Assembly (NCBI RefSeq): GCF_030272615.1
Contig: NC_081406.1
Location: forward strand, 212,136,997 to 212,200,996
DNA length: 64,000 nt
Reading direction: 5' to 3'
Origin: Cryptomeria japonica
Taxonomy: Eukaryota > Streptophyta > Pinopsida > Cupressales > Cupressaceae
In this document: in pieces, positions 46,364-58,690 of the stretch
How the letters are laid out: each line of letters opens with the position of its first letter
Position numbering within the stretch: the first letter of the stretch is position 1
Made by a program: the position numbers and the translations under genes
Notes under the pieces: generated by a model
Databases searched by the model: none
Told to the model about the DNA's origin: nothing
What the model saw: the letters and a program-made list of their open reading frames with translations, nothing else

Positions 46364-46640
46364 ATCTCCCCCTTTGGCATTGATGGCAACACTCATGTGA
46401 AAAATGGTCATGGTTTCAACTATCGGTTTCATCCTGCCCTGCTCCCCCTGAGCTGACTATGCAAAATACTCCAATACTTCAAAATTCCAAAAACTATGTA
46501 ACTCCCCCTAATGTATGCAACTCTTCATTCTTTTTCCCATCTACACTACTCCCCCTTTGACATCAATGCCCAACAATTGTAAAATGAATGTCAAAGAATA
46601 ATAACTATACGTTGAATACCTCCAAAAATGTCTTAGCGGA
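46364..46640 (-). other. Polypurine tract and 3' UTR behind LTR E
   Basis: The tract at 46364-46377 is followed by family 3' UTR words (ctccccctgag, tactccccctttgacatcaatg) shared with copia-1 and with elements c and d. Confidence 0.7.
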
Positions 46641-46843
46641 GCTTGACCGATTTCAAAATTTTTGGGTAAGATTTCTCTAATAACTCCACATAAGTATCCC
46701 AGTCGGTTTTGAATGTGCCAGAGATAGATACAAGTCCGCTCAGTAAATATGAAAGTGATTCTTTCTCAGTGACTTATGTCGGTGTGGGCTTACCAGATAA
46801 TTGGTTTGACATCAATGACAACAATATTCACACAAGTCTAACA
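46641..46843 (-). repeat. LTR end fragment beside a second polypurine tract
   Basis: About 200 bp ending AAGTCTAACA, followed by ATCTCCCCCATTG (46844-46856). This is the same junction type as at the other LTRs, so a second, truncated LTR lies between E and the coding region to the right. Its left edge is uncertain. Confidence 0.6.
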
Positions 46844-46856
46844 ATCTCCCCCATTG

Positions 46857-48960
46857 TCATTGATGAAAAAACATCTCAATCTCAAAAACATAACTGCATA
46901 CAACTCAACTCCCCCTAACTCATACATCTTCTTAATTCCAAAATCCCCAATCCTTTCTCCCCCTTTGACATCAAGGACAAAGGGTGTCTTTGATGAAAAA
47001 GAAAAGAAACAAGAAAGGAATATGCACAACTGCAAAATATCAAAATTGAATACCACTCCAAGAGAACCTTCAATTGCTCTTTTTTGGAAAGATAAGCTTG
47101 TATTTCTTCTTTAGTTCTAGAAGAAGGGTCTCCCAAGAATGCATAGCCAGTTTGATGCTAACTGAAAGACTCCTGCACTCTACCCGCAAATCAACGGGAT
47201 GGGAAAATTTGTCTAGAGTAGATGGATTTTGCTCATACTCAACTACGTCGCCAAGCAATGCTAGAAAATGCTCCAATTTTTCTTCAACAATCTCTTTCAC
47301 TTTCCATAATACATTCACAAAGTCTTCTCTCTACCTCTACAAAGACAAGAGTTCAGCTTGAAGATAGTTTGTTCTTTTTCTATGCTCACCATTCTTGTCA
47401 TCCAGAAAATTAAAAATTTTACCCAAGGAACTCAACCCATCTTTCAATGGCATAAATTTTAGCTTTATGTTTTACTGCAGTTGTCAACCCTAAGATACAG
47501 TACTTGTAGACTATGTTGGCACTGCGGATACAATCTCTCATTTCCTTAATGCAAATATATAAAGCTTTTGATTGCATCAATGCACTCATTCAATAGATTA
47601 TGTATATCAATACCTTTATCCTCTGAAAATCCAACCTCAACTGATTGCTTAGATATCTTCTCCTTAAGAATTTCACAAAGAGACTCTGGAAGCATATTTC
47701 TAATATCTTCAATACTGATACTATTCTAGACCAAGTGCTTTATCAAAAAAAATTCAATTCTATCTGACTCAATAGAAGTCAGCCACATCTAACCAATTTT
47801 CCTAATTCCATCTATGTTGCCAACCATCTCCAGCAAATTTGATTCATCATCGGATTCTTTATCTTCCTACCCTACAATATCCAAATCTCCTTCAGCTACA
47901 AAAGACTCCAGATCCTCAATTACCACAATATCTTCTTCCTTTTGATCAATTTTTCTTTACTTCAATGCTAGGACACTCATAGTAACAAATTATCTTCTTT
48001 TCCTCTTTATAGAGGAAGAACCTCCAAAATTGGTAGCAAGGGATACTGGACTGACACTCCACACATTTAGGAAAGATATGAAATATGAATTGCATGCTTC
48101 CTCTTTACTATCTAAACTATTCAAGTATCTGAATATCTACCTTGCAACCAGGACACCAAATTCCCATATTACATTTTCTTTCACCAAAAGGGATCCTAGA
48201 CAATACATGACCAAACAAACAAGCAATGATCCAAACTGGAAGGGGTAATTCTATCCTTTTGACATATTACATGTTTTCTAATAATAATTCCTTTAATAAT
48301 CCACACAACTCAAAGTATTTGTCTTCCATCACAAGCATATGTGCCATATACACAACAATTGTTGAAGTGGCACCTTCTCTATTGCTGAAATAGACCTTAT
48401 AAGAGATGTTGTAGGCAACATACCACACAACAAGATTGATGATCTTGTTAATGATTAGTGCTTGTTGATCACCCTTTTATGCTAGTTAGGGTTTCCACCT
48501 CTCTATTCTTTATTGACTTCCTAGCCAGAACTTCTCCATTGTCACAAAAGCCAGTGATAACCAAGATAATCTCCATTGTGATTAGATAGGGTTTATCCAA
48601 CACGATGTTGTCATTCCGCACACAGCTATGGATCACTTTGATTACTTCCACATCATCAAACCAATCAAATTATATCCATAGATTCGGTTCTTTGTGCTCT
48701 AGCTCCTTGATCCTTTGCACATCTGCATTACCCAAACTTCTTTGCACCTTCCTAATATTTTCCGGGTCAAAATCATTTGAGAAAACTCTTTCCAAAATCT
48801 AAAGCTTTGCGCTACTTGATTCTCCGAAAATCATCTTGCCTTCCATAATCACTTTCTCTACTTCTCTTCTACTATTCACAATACTTTCAAGCACAAATGA
48901 TATGACAATGAAAAAATGGATCCAAAATACGAATACTTATCTTACCAAAAATCTCCTTCA
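46857..48960 (-). pseudogene. Unrecognised non-pol ORF of element D/E (broken)
   Basis: Several minus-strand frames line up into one decayed protein. The best part (about 48469-48860) reads MIFGESSSAKL, SNDFDPENIRKVQRSLGNAD, VQRIKELEHKEPNLWI, DDVEVIKVIHSCVRNDNIVL, KPYLITMEIILVITGFCDNG and VLARKSIKNREVETLTSIKG. Downstream (about 47870-48440) come NLVVWYVAYNISYKVYFSN and acidic EEDIVVIEDLESFVAEGDLD, then 47070-47318. The ITGF..NGE pattern recalls plant transposon-associated proteins with a plant-mobile-like domain. I cannot confirm this. It stands where protease, integrase and RT should be, and I find none of them. Confidence 0.6.
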
Positions 48961-49229
48961 GGGTTTTGCTACTAAGAAATGTCTTGTCAATGATGTTAGC
49001 AAAAACCTTCGATTATCAGATAGCCTTCTCTAACTCAATCATGCCATATCAATGACATCATCCACTTAGACAAGGGGAATAAAATGTTTTCTTGTTAAAA
49101 AGAACCCCCCCTAAGAAAAAGCAATATGCTCCATTATCGGAAGAAGAGGTGTCTGGACTGGATTTTGGTATGTCAGGCCCAAACTAGATATTTTTTCTTC
49201 TTTGATTCATCATTCTTCATAACATTCTT

Positions 49230-49625
49230 ATCAGTGGATTTATTCATATTTCCATTACCACATTGATTAGCATAATGTTCGGACTTCTTACACTTGAAAC
49301 AACTAATATCCTTCCTTACAGAATTTACCAGGTGAGATCTAGCTCTACACTAATTAACCTTATGACCGTAACCATTGCAAGTATAACAATATCCATGAAA
49401 GTTGTAATTCACCTTATTTTCTCCAATCGGATTATGATTTTGAATCATAGCATGATTTCTACAGTGATTTTCTTTATGACCAAACCTCTAGCAATTGTAA
49501 CATTGAATACTTCTACAGTTTGCAGCCTCATGTCCAAATTTATTGCATTGAAAATAATAACCATTAAAAGATGGCTACCTTTGTGCATCAATTTGACGAA
49601 CTAGTGGCCTTCTTTCATTAGTACT
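49230..49625 (-). pseudogene. Row of four CCHC zinc knuckles in gag of element D/E
   Basis: On the minus strand, in 5' to 3' order: FQCNKFGHEAANC (about 49520-49560), CYNC.RFGHKENHC with one stop (about 49450-49500), CYTCNGYGHKVN followed by a stop before its last Cys (about 49340-49390), and CFKCKKSEHYANQC (about 49265-49310). The spacing is like the knuckles of copia B at 17990-18330. It would bind element RNA. Confidence 0.8.
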
Positions 49626-49639
49626 CTGATTCCAAATCT

Positions 49640-50376
49640 TTCCTGCATCTTCAGATTTCTTCCTAGCTTCTGCCTTGACCTCTTTACTTTTGCCTTTGTT
49701 AGTCTAAATTGAACAGTCTCTGGACTGATATCCATCCGATCTTGTTGGAATTATCTTTTTGCATGTTGATAAATTCTTCCAAGATCTTACTGCTATCAAG
49801 AACCTCACTTTCTGCCTTCAACTTCTTCACTTCTTCCTCTAGCTTATCACGTTCCTTAGTCTTCAACTTGATTGATTCTTTTAGGGTTTCCTCTATCTTA
49901 TTCTTCTCCTTAATCTTCTACATCTGATCTTTAACAGTCTCATTCACTTTCTTCAACTAATTGTTAACCTCCTCATGCCTCAATTTGAATTTTTGGATTT
50001 TCTCTCTCAGCTTCAGCACACATTCATTTGCTACTTTCACATTCTCTTTCAATTTGCCTTTAAAATTTGGTGTATTTATTGTGATTTGAATAGGTTGATC
50101 GATAGGTGTAAAATCATCATTGGTAGCTTCATAATTTACTAATTTAATTGGTGTCTGAGTAATTTGTTCAATATCATACTGAGATGACAAAGATAGTCTA
50201 TCTTCAACTCTAGATTTGTGTTCTTTATTGCACATGAAGTTTGTGTATTCATTGTGTTTCTCTATATTCTTATCTTTCATTTCATGAATGGATTTTTCAT
50301 GATCTAATTGAGTTTGAAAAGATGAAACATCTTCATATATCGAATTCAATTCCTCAATTTCACAAATTTGTCTCAT
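49640..50376 (-). pseudogene. Coiled-coil gag segment of element D/E
   Basis: The frame 49957-50376 starts at the ATG at 50376 and ends KLREKIQKFKLRHEEVNN. Beyond the stop it continues LKKVNETVKDQM, KIKEKNKIEETLKESIKLKT and KERDKLEEEVKKLKAESEVL, then KILEEFINMQKDNSNKIGW, the short conserved piece before the second knuckle region in large copia gags (compare 22960-23010 in element G). No UBN2 capsid part lies upstream. Sequence right of 50400 is unrelated AT-rich DNA and no 5' LTR is seen. Confidence 0.7.
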
Positions 50377-50689
50377 TTTTTTTTCTCTTTTATCGCATTG
50401 TTTACTTCACGCTCCTTTTATGTTTTATTCTTTGGTCATTTCCTTTACATAATGTTGAATTCTATTCATCACAAAGGCATATATAATTAATATGTTGAAT
50501 AAGACATGAAAATTAGTCTAATCAAGCTATGATGAAGCATGAAACCATAAGTAAACAAAAAAATAATCCATAATGAAAACAATGAGAAAATGAAAACATA
50601 AAATATCAAGGACTATGATCTTTTAGATATCATTTATGGGTTAATTAGATAGAAACTAAGAAATAATAGATAATAGATATTAATCGAAC

Positions 50690-51078
50690 AACTAGGGTGG
50701 GATAACAAAATGTGGGGCGAACTATTAGAGGTTAATGTGATGCAATTAAGAGGGAATAATGGTGCATAGATAAGAATTAGGAGGTTTTTATGGTTTGACT
50801 TTAGGACTTAAAGTGGGCACTTGAGGTGTGTAGTAGTAATGGAGAAGAGAGTTGGTCAATAATAAATAAAAGGAAATATTTCTTGTAATTTTGTATATAG
50901 GATGAAATATAGATAGATGTGGTATAGCATAGAAGGGATAAAGACACAAGACCTAAGAGGGGATAATGGAAAATAGGGAAAAATAAGAGATGGTACACAA
51001 TGAGATGAAAGTAGAAGTATATAGTGGAACATAGGATGAACTAGAAGAGATTAGTGGGATAGGCAAAGAGGGGATTTG
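50690..51078. repeat. Diverged tandem repeat, copy 1
   Basis: Holds the phrases aaagtgggcacttgaggtgtgtagtag and gagaagagagttggtcaa, which recur in copy 2 (51920-52310). It also has shorter internal repeats of the type gggataatggaacatagggtgaa. Confidence 0.75.
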
Positions 51079-51919
51079 ATGCAGGAGCATCCCTGGTTCT
51101 TGGCAATCTTGCATCAACCAAAAATATTTACATTTTAGTTTGTTTTATGTTCAGTTTGGCCTTGTAGTTTCAACATTCTATTATGCGTTCTGCTACATTT
51201 ATTCATCGGCTCTTGTGGAGCTGTATTTTTCTCGTGGATGTGTTCATCTACCTTATCCTAGGTCCATGGGTCATTTGGATCTTTTTCTGGCAAGTTATCA
51301 CTTCTGGAATGTGGGAAATTTTTCTGATTTGTGCACTGGAGCTGCTTGGACCTATTTGCTAATGGAGAATCTTGTGGATCATTTTTGTAGCTTTCAAAGC
51401 CTAATTTTGTATCCTCCAATGTTCCTTGGTTTATGGTCAACCTTCCCCTAGGTCTACACATCATTCTATATTGTTTCTAGAGGAATTCTTTTGGTGGAGG
51501 TCGACTTAGTTGTTCTACACGTTACACCTTCTTCATTGGTAGTTGTTTTAATCTTGAGCTGACACAAGTCATCCTAGAGCTATGAATATCATATAAATCA
51601 ATGTAACTAAGCATTTAGTAAACAAATTTTAGGACATAGGGAAATAATCAAAAGTTTAGGAGATCTGGAGTTGGCTCACATTCTTGCTTGAGCCCGAATA
51701 CTGCATTTTGAGCATGTTTGTAATCAAGCTTGTGTGCCGAATCTAAAAGCCCACATGTTGCCGACCAATTTTTATTTGAATTCCATGAGATAAAATAAAT
51801 CTAATCCTGCATTGCCTCCATCATATTGTGTTGCTTATGTTGTGTTCACTCTTGTTGCACGGTCTAGACAGTTCTCTTTGAGGACTCTCCCAACTGTGAC
51901 TGCTTCAAGATCATGAAGC
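51079..51919. other. Interruption between the two repeat copies
   Basis: About 840 bp beginning tgatgcaggagcatccctgg, different in composition from its flanks. It may be an insertion, but I see no clear target duplication, LTR partner or conserved domain. Confidence 0.4.
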
Positions 51920-52310
51920 ATAGGGTGAAGAATTAGATGTTAATGAGATGGGATCAAGAGGGAATACAAGAGCATAGGTCAATTAGGACAAGGTAAAAAG
52001 GCAATAACAAGATGGGATAATGGAACATCAAATGGACTAGTAGAGATTAATGGGACTATCCAAGATAGGATAATGTAATATGGGTTGAAACATTAGAGGG
52101 TAATGGGATGTGATTAGGATGGAATAATGGAACATAGGGTGAATGATGAGGTGTTTAGGGTTTGAATATAGGAAATGAAGTGGGCACTTAAGGTGTGTAG
52201 TAGTAATAGAGAAGAGAGTTGGTTAAAAATGAGTGGAAGGAAAAGTTACTTGTAAAGGTATGCATATATGTTGAAATATGGATGAAGATGGTATAATATC
52301 AAAGAAGGTG
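51920..52310. repeat. Diverged tandem repeat, copy 2
   Basis: Parallel to 50690-51078, with the same order of phrases and roughly 80-85 percent similarity by eye. Confidence 0.75.
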
Positions 52311-54498
52311 TTAAAGGTTAGGCTATGTGATATGAAATATGTAAAATTTGCATGATGGTAGGATTAGAATAATGAAGTGAATTTTGAATTGTAAATATAT
52401 TTAGGATGTGACAAAACCAAATAAACATGGCATCCTCTATTAGATATGAAAAAGAAGATATCATGGAAGATTCCTCAAAATATAAGTCATTCACATTAAA
52501 TATCCAATACTATTCATTTTTAGTTCAAATATGTGTCATGAGAAGAATACAAGTGATAGGTTACAAGAAGGTTGGGGTAGGATTTAAATTGGTCGAAGGG
52601 ATGAGGTAACCTAAAATGAGCATGAAAGAAACTTTGTAGGAAATGATTTCCGAGTATGTTACTTAAAATTCTTATCAATCAAAAATCTCAAATGTTGGTC
52701 ATAATGTATTGTCAATCAAAATTATCGAATATTGTCATAGTTGCAAGTGTCCCAAGTCAAGTCATAATATCTTTACCAACTTGATTATATATACATAAAT
52801 GATTGAAAGTTGATCAAATCCTAGTCGTAGAAACATAGGTTTTCAATGCAATTTGATAATTACACCATCTTGAGGTACACTATGGCATCCTTATTCTCTC
52901 ACTATTTATAGTTTTACAAAGTTGGAAGATTGCTAAAATATATATATATATAGGTCAGCAAACATGATTGGTTTTGGTATAAACTTCAAGTCCAAATATA
53001 GTTATAATTATATTTGAAGTAGAAATTTATATTATTTTTATGTTACACAAGTGATTGCAAGCTAATTTCTAAGCATTATTTATCAAATTTGTAAAAAAAC
53101 TAATAACATGATTAATTAAATTGCTCAATTAACCCACATTTTAGAGTCATAATGTTTATTTATATTAGCAATTGATTTTGAAGGTGTTCATAGAATACTA
53201 CTAGTGGATCTAGAAGTTGGGTGATATATTTGTGAGTTACGACGAGAGGATGATTAAAATTATAAAAACATTAAACTTTTCCAATTTGTAAGTGCTTTTG
53301 TGGTTTTGGAGCTATAAGAATGCAATTTAATCTATTTTAGTCTGATTTTAAATAATAGAAATTTCAAGAAAAAATACAAAATAAACATTTTAAAGATATT
53401 TAAGTCAAAAAGAGGAAGTGTCCAGACATAATGTACATGCATGCAAATATTGTACCATCAAACTATTAGAAAAATGAAAATGGAACATATTTAATTGAAA
53501 ATTTGAACTAAACTATGGTGTTAATGAGTTTGACATACAAAATAGAATGGGTAAACGATTAATATAATTACTATTGTAAGCATGCGTGAGCCAAATTCAA
53601 AGCCACGCTTCTTATATGACTTTACACATGGATCTTTAGTCAAAATCACGCTTCACGAGCCGCATTACGACTGCTTACGTGGCATTATTTAATATTTATT
53701 TTCAATTATTAATTTCAATCAGTATGAAGTATATTTATGAATTAAATAAGGTTGATTATTAAATATTTTTTTTATTATAATTTCATATGAATCATTTATC
53801 TATTTCATTATTGGTTAGTTGTAAGTCAGTATATAACAATTTTTTTAATAATTTCATTGCATTTTCTTTTTAAGTGTATTAAAAAATTAATTACATTCTT
53901 GGCTTTAAATTATGTCTTAAAATTTTGATTCTATTAATATTCATTGAAAGAAAATTAGAAAACTCATTGCGGATATGGACATGTCATAATTTTAAATCAA
54001 GATTTAATGGTATTATTGTACGATTTATATTATTTTATTGGAGATAAAGATTTAATTTTTTTGACTAATGTTAACTCAAATTGAATCATATCATATGACC
54101 TATTGACTAGCACTTGTACCTATAGAAAGTTCAAGGGATACATCGATAATATATCAAAGATTTAAAACTTAAATGTATTTTAACATTGCATAATTAGTTA
54201 TATAATAAATAAAATCTATATATGTTTTGACATATTGTTGGAGCATGATTCTTCATGTGAAACACCCCATTAGATTTATTAGATGTTATTATAGTAATAT
54301 GTTATAGGAGATGGAGCAATATTATTTTATATTAATATAACATTTAAATTTAAGTGGCAAACAATTTATAAACAAATAAATATAATAAAATTAAAAATAA
54401 TAGTTTAAATATAAAAATTATCTATTACATTTTAATATTATTATTATACCACCTTATATTATTATTGTATTATAATATTATTAAATTTTAATATTAGT
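52311..54498. other. AT-rich stretch without recognised genes
   Basis: No frame longer than 60 codons with a domain I know. It contains the second copy of the dispersed repeat (53592-53653) and, right after it, cttacgtggcatt with an ACGTGGC core of the kind bound by plant bZIP factors. That could be chance. Confidence 0.45.
53592..53653. repeat. Dispersed repeat, copy 2
   Basis: caaattcaaagccacgctt followed by cacatggatctttagtc and aaaatcacgctt. Copy 1 is at 44359-44459. Confidence 0.7.
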
Positions 54499-55252
54499 TG
54501 TTGTGTGTGTGAAGTAGGGTACCTACAATTGCAACACAAACACTCAATAGATCATTACAAGCATGGTTAGCAAATTAAAAAGCAAATGAAAGATAAACCA
54601 TGACAAAGCAACCTATCGCCTCCTAAGAGATGTGAGTATGGATTTGCTCTCAGATCTAGATATCAAGGGTGAAATTGGAGGAGGTTGGAGAAGAGGTTGG
54701 AGGAATGGACACTTGTCATCTCTATGATGACAAGTGTCAAGGAGCCTTGCTCATAAGAGGGCAAGTGTCCAAGAGAGGAGACATGTGGCCAAAGTGTCAT
54801 GTGTCTCAATGGGAGAATATCTACACCATAGGAGGTTAGGATAAGGAGGTTAGGATGTGGAAGATAGGATAGGGTTAACTAAACCCAAGATTAGGTGGAA
54901 TGGGTTAGGTTAGAGGGTGGTTAGGTTAGGTGGTTAGAAGTTAGGAAGCGTGTGGGTAATTTGAATTTAAAAATTCAAATAATAGGAAAAGACTAATTAA
55001 CTTTCAACAACTCATAAATTGATTTGTTTTAATTAATTAGGGGATTAGAAGGAATGAATTAAATGGGGGATGATTAATTAATCAAAGGGGACTATTGAGA
55101 TGAACTTATTAAATAAATCCTTATATTTATTAATAAGAAGATGAAAGAGATTTAATCAAATTGCTAATGAATTCAATTAAATTGGGAAGGGGAATTAATT
55201 AAAGAATTTCTTATTTAATTAATTATCTTCAGACCATTTTTAGGTGTATACA
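54499..55252 (-). repeat. 3' LTR of element F, internally deleted
   Basis: Matches the right LTR at both ends, but the roughly 405 bp present there at 63150-63560 are replaced here by six bases (54653-54658). The missing part holds the TATA box and the 21-bp array. It starts TGTTGTGTG (two changes from TGTCATGTG) and ends GTGTATACA. Confidence 0.88.
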
Positions 55253-55275
55253 TTTTGCCCTCTTTGAAGCGAGGT
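55253..55275 (-). promoter_or_regulatory. Polypurine tract of element F
   Basis: The minus strand reads TTCAAAGAGGGCAAAA against the LTR edge. It is similar to the tract at 12491. Confidence 0.65.
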
Positions 55276-56990
55276 GTGATGATGCATTGATTCAAAGAAT
55301 AATCTCATGATGATATTGGTTCGATAGGATGCCCCAGACATTGATTGATAAATTGTGGTATGATGATGCCCCCTCGGGAGATCAATTGAGATAATTGACC
55401 TTTGGAGTGCTTGGATCTTTGCGAAATTGATTTCCCGATTAGAAATTATTTGATATCTGGAATATTGATTGATGAAGTGTGAGTTCTTCGATCACTATGA
55501 TGTGGTTTTGGATGTGATGATTGATAGAGATTGATTGAATTGATAGTATTGATTAAATTGAAAAGATCAAGATTTAATCTAGTTTCAAGAATGACACTTC
55601 CTGTATAAGACAAAGATGATCAAAGCATCTTGTTTCACGAATGATATATCCTATATAAGACTTGATCAGAATGTCTGGTTCCAGTAAAGATACATCCTGT
55701 ATAAGACATGATAGAATAGATCAGATGTGATTGATTGATAGAATTGATAAGGTTGATTGGATAAAGAACTGACATTTTGTTGATATTAGGTTGCAGGAAG
55801 GCTCAGATATGCTGATGTTGGCATATCTGAGGGAGTAGCATAAGATTTGCACTAGGTTGACAATATCTTGAGATAGATGAGTCATTGTTCTGATTGTGTA
55901 TACACCTATGATGATACATTGATGATTCCTACGATAGATTTGACCTTGGATAAGACGAGCTTGTGTGATCCCATGCAAGAATGAAATGCAAGCTAAATGC
56001 AAAGCTACGATCGGACCAGTCACTGGGTTATAGCATTTTGTCATCATTGAGATTTTTAAAATGTGGGAAGTGAGTGCAAACATCGATGGTATATTTGAAC
56101 CATGATGACCTGAGCACTACTTACCTGGATTTTGATATTGCAAGTTAGCACAAGCATCAAGGTATAATTGAACCAAGATGACCTGAGTGTTGCCTGCGTA
56201 AAACAGGCAGTATTAACCATTTGTATACGCAAGTCCGAAATGTCTTCTATGATACTTTGATGATCATGTCCTGAGACAACTTTGCACATATTAACGATTA
56301 ATTTACAGACTGACAAGAAAAATATCATGTTCCTTCCTTGTTCTTCTAGTCAGAGACATCATGGAGACTCAAAAATCATGATAGCGAAAATCAAGATAGA
56401 AAAGTTGAACAATCAATGATTAAAGTTAAAAACAAAAAATCATTAGTCAAAAGATACTATTCAGTGATATGTGTTTGGCATGCAAAGATTGACATGTGAT
56501 AGGTTGATGGATGACAAGTTTTATCTCGTATTCAACGTTGGATGTGTCCCGATTTTTGCTTGACAAGAGTTGCCTAACTATTGTTCTTTATGTTTGATTA
56601 AGCTCAAAATGATTGAAAATTTTGCCCCCAGCTAGGTGTAGGATTTTGCCCCAAGCCTAGAAACAAACTCATTATGATATACCCAATGATCCAAACCATG
56701 GTGAGAAATCAGCTACGATTCTTGCGTACGAACATTGTTGATGGAAAATGAATGCAAGAGAAAGGATGCATGAACTAATAGATGGAAGAGCTAGCTGATA
56801 GATAGCGCCTATTTGACAGGTTTTCACCATCTATTTTTATTGCACTTTTTCTCATATTTGACTTTGTTTTTGTTTTTCACTATTTTCGTTGTTTTTGTAT
56901 TTTTTGCTTACTCATTTTATTGGATTTTCTGCTTTTTCACTGTTTTTGGATTTTCTAGCTTTTTTAGACATAAAACTTCTTCAAAGGCAT
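55276..56990 (-). other. 3' untranslated region of element F
   Basis: About 1.7 kb without a recognisable domain. Near 55590-55710 a phrase of the type cctgtataagac...tgatcaga recurs three times at about 50-bp spacing, and there is a T-rich low-complexity run at 56820-56960. Long, repeat-bearing 3' UTRs are known in the Tat/Ogre group. Confidence 0.6.
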
Positions 56991-56999
56991 GTTATTGAT

Positions 57000-58360
57000 G
57001 GGTTCCTCAAGTTGATCCTTGTCTTGCGTTGATAGTTGATATGCTCCTAACCCACATACTATTGTGACCACAAACGGACCTAACCAGTTTGGTTCAAACT
57101 TCCCTTTATTTTCTCGATTTGACGAGTTTCGTGGATTTTCCTTTAGTACTAGTTCCCCAACTTGAAAGACTCGTGGTTTGACCTTGTGATTATAATTTCA
57201 GCATATTCTTTGTTGATATACCTTTAAATGATCAAAGGCATTTTGTCTATGTCATGGATCAATTCTAACTCTTGCAATTTAGATACTCGTTGTTCTTCAG
57301 CTGGGATAAGACCTTTTAATGATACTCGTAGAGAAGGTATCTCTACTTCTAGTGGCAATATTGCTTCTAATCCACAAAAAAGAGAGAAAGGTGTGGCACC
57401 TGTTGGTGTGCAGATACTGGTACGGTAGGCCCATAAAGAAGGGTTCAATTGAATATGCCAATCTCTAGTAGCATCGTTCACTATCTTTTTGAGGATTTTC
57501 ATAATAGTTGTGTTTGATGCTTCTGCTTGCCCATTCCCTTGGGGATAGTAGGGTGTGGAAAATCTGTGTTGGATCTTGGATTTTTCACATAGTTCTTGTA
57601 CATCCTAATTCTTGAACGGTCACCCATTATCAGTGATAATGGTCATGGGTATTCCATAATGATAGATGACGTAGTTCAAGATAAATGCAACAAATTTTTT
57701 TCCTATGATGTTCATGAGAGGTACTGCCTCGATCCATTTTGTGAAATATTTTGTAGCTACAAGGATGAAATTGTGACCATTGGATGAAGAAGTATTTATC
57801 TTTCCTACTAGATCAAGACCCCATTGGCAGATAGGCCAAGATTTTTCCAAAGCATGAAGTTCTTGTTTTGTTGAATGAAATTCCCATGGATTTGACATTG
57901 TTTACATGTTTTAGCTTATTTGAAAAGAATCTCGTTCCATAGTTGGCCAATAATAGCCCAAGTGTATGAGTTTTTTCAAAAGGGTAAGACCACTTGAATG
58001 AGTGCCACAAATGTCATTATGGACTTCATTTAAGGCCTTCTCAGATTCTTCTTGCTCGAGACATCTTAAAAGAGTATCATCCAGACTTCATTTAAAAAGG
58101 GTATCCGCAACAAGAGTATAATGGGAGGATTGGCGAATAAAATTTTTGTTTTGGTTCTTTGATGTCAGGAGGGATGATATTATCTTTCAGGTATGTGTAA
58201 TTTTTGCCATAGCGGGAGGAATCATGCCCAACAAGGTGATAGATAGTTTGGAATCAAGACAATTATGAGCAAGGTAAAACAACTCTTCCACCAGAAATTT
58301 GTAATGCTCTTAATTTTCCTGTGTTTGAAGTAGAGAAGCAAGTGTTGCCATGGCATCTAC
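57000..58360 (-). pseudogene. Integrase of element F (broken)
   Basis: 57620-57898 has WPICQWGLDLVGKI (first Asp in GLDLVG), NFILVATKYFTKWIEAVPL and YGIPMTIITDNG (second Asp). 57224-57502 has LWAYRTSICTPTGATPFSLF and LPLEVEIPSLRVSLKG, the typical C-terminal part of Tat-like integrase. The Glu region between them, near 57540-57600, holds a stop. The zinc-binding part (about 57900-58360) is decayed. Confidence 0.85.
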
Positions 58361-58370
58361 TGCTTTGTTG

Positions 58371-58690
58371 TCATTCCTCAGAATCTGCTGAAAAATTTAT
58401 TTCAACAAAGTATTTCTTGACATCATCAATCATCTTCTTATAAGGCATTAATTTTTCATCCTTTGTTTGATAATCATCATTGATTTGATTGATGACGAGC
58501 TGAGAGTCTTCAAAGATCTGAAGTTGTGTAATGTTCCATTCTATAGCCATCTTGATACCTGTAACCAAAGCTTCATATTCTGCTATGTTATTGGTGCATG
58601 GAAAGCTTAATTTGTACACTTTTGGAATTGTATGATCTTATGGTGTGAGGAATAGAATGTCTGCTCCTGATCCATGTTGTGTTCCATTAT
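58371..58690 (-). pseudogene. Second (archaeal-type) RNase H of element F
   Basis: The open part 58371-58619 has LSFPCTNNIAEYEALVTGIK and ITQLQIFEDSQLVINQINDD, with the conserved Glu in AEYEAL and Asp in EDSQLV. A stop at about 58637 separates it from HGSGADILFLTP, the first strand. This domain pattern (RVT_3-like) between RT-RNase H and integrase is typical of Tat elements. Confidence 0.85.

Noticed and set aside
52427-52609. 60-codon plus-strand frame with a good start codon
   Set aside because: Length expected by chance in this AT-rich region. No homologous motif seen.
56813-56998. Phe-rich 61-codon frame resembling a membrane peptide
   Set aside because: Encoded by a T-rich low-complexity run in the 3' UTR of element F, on the strand opposite to the element.
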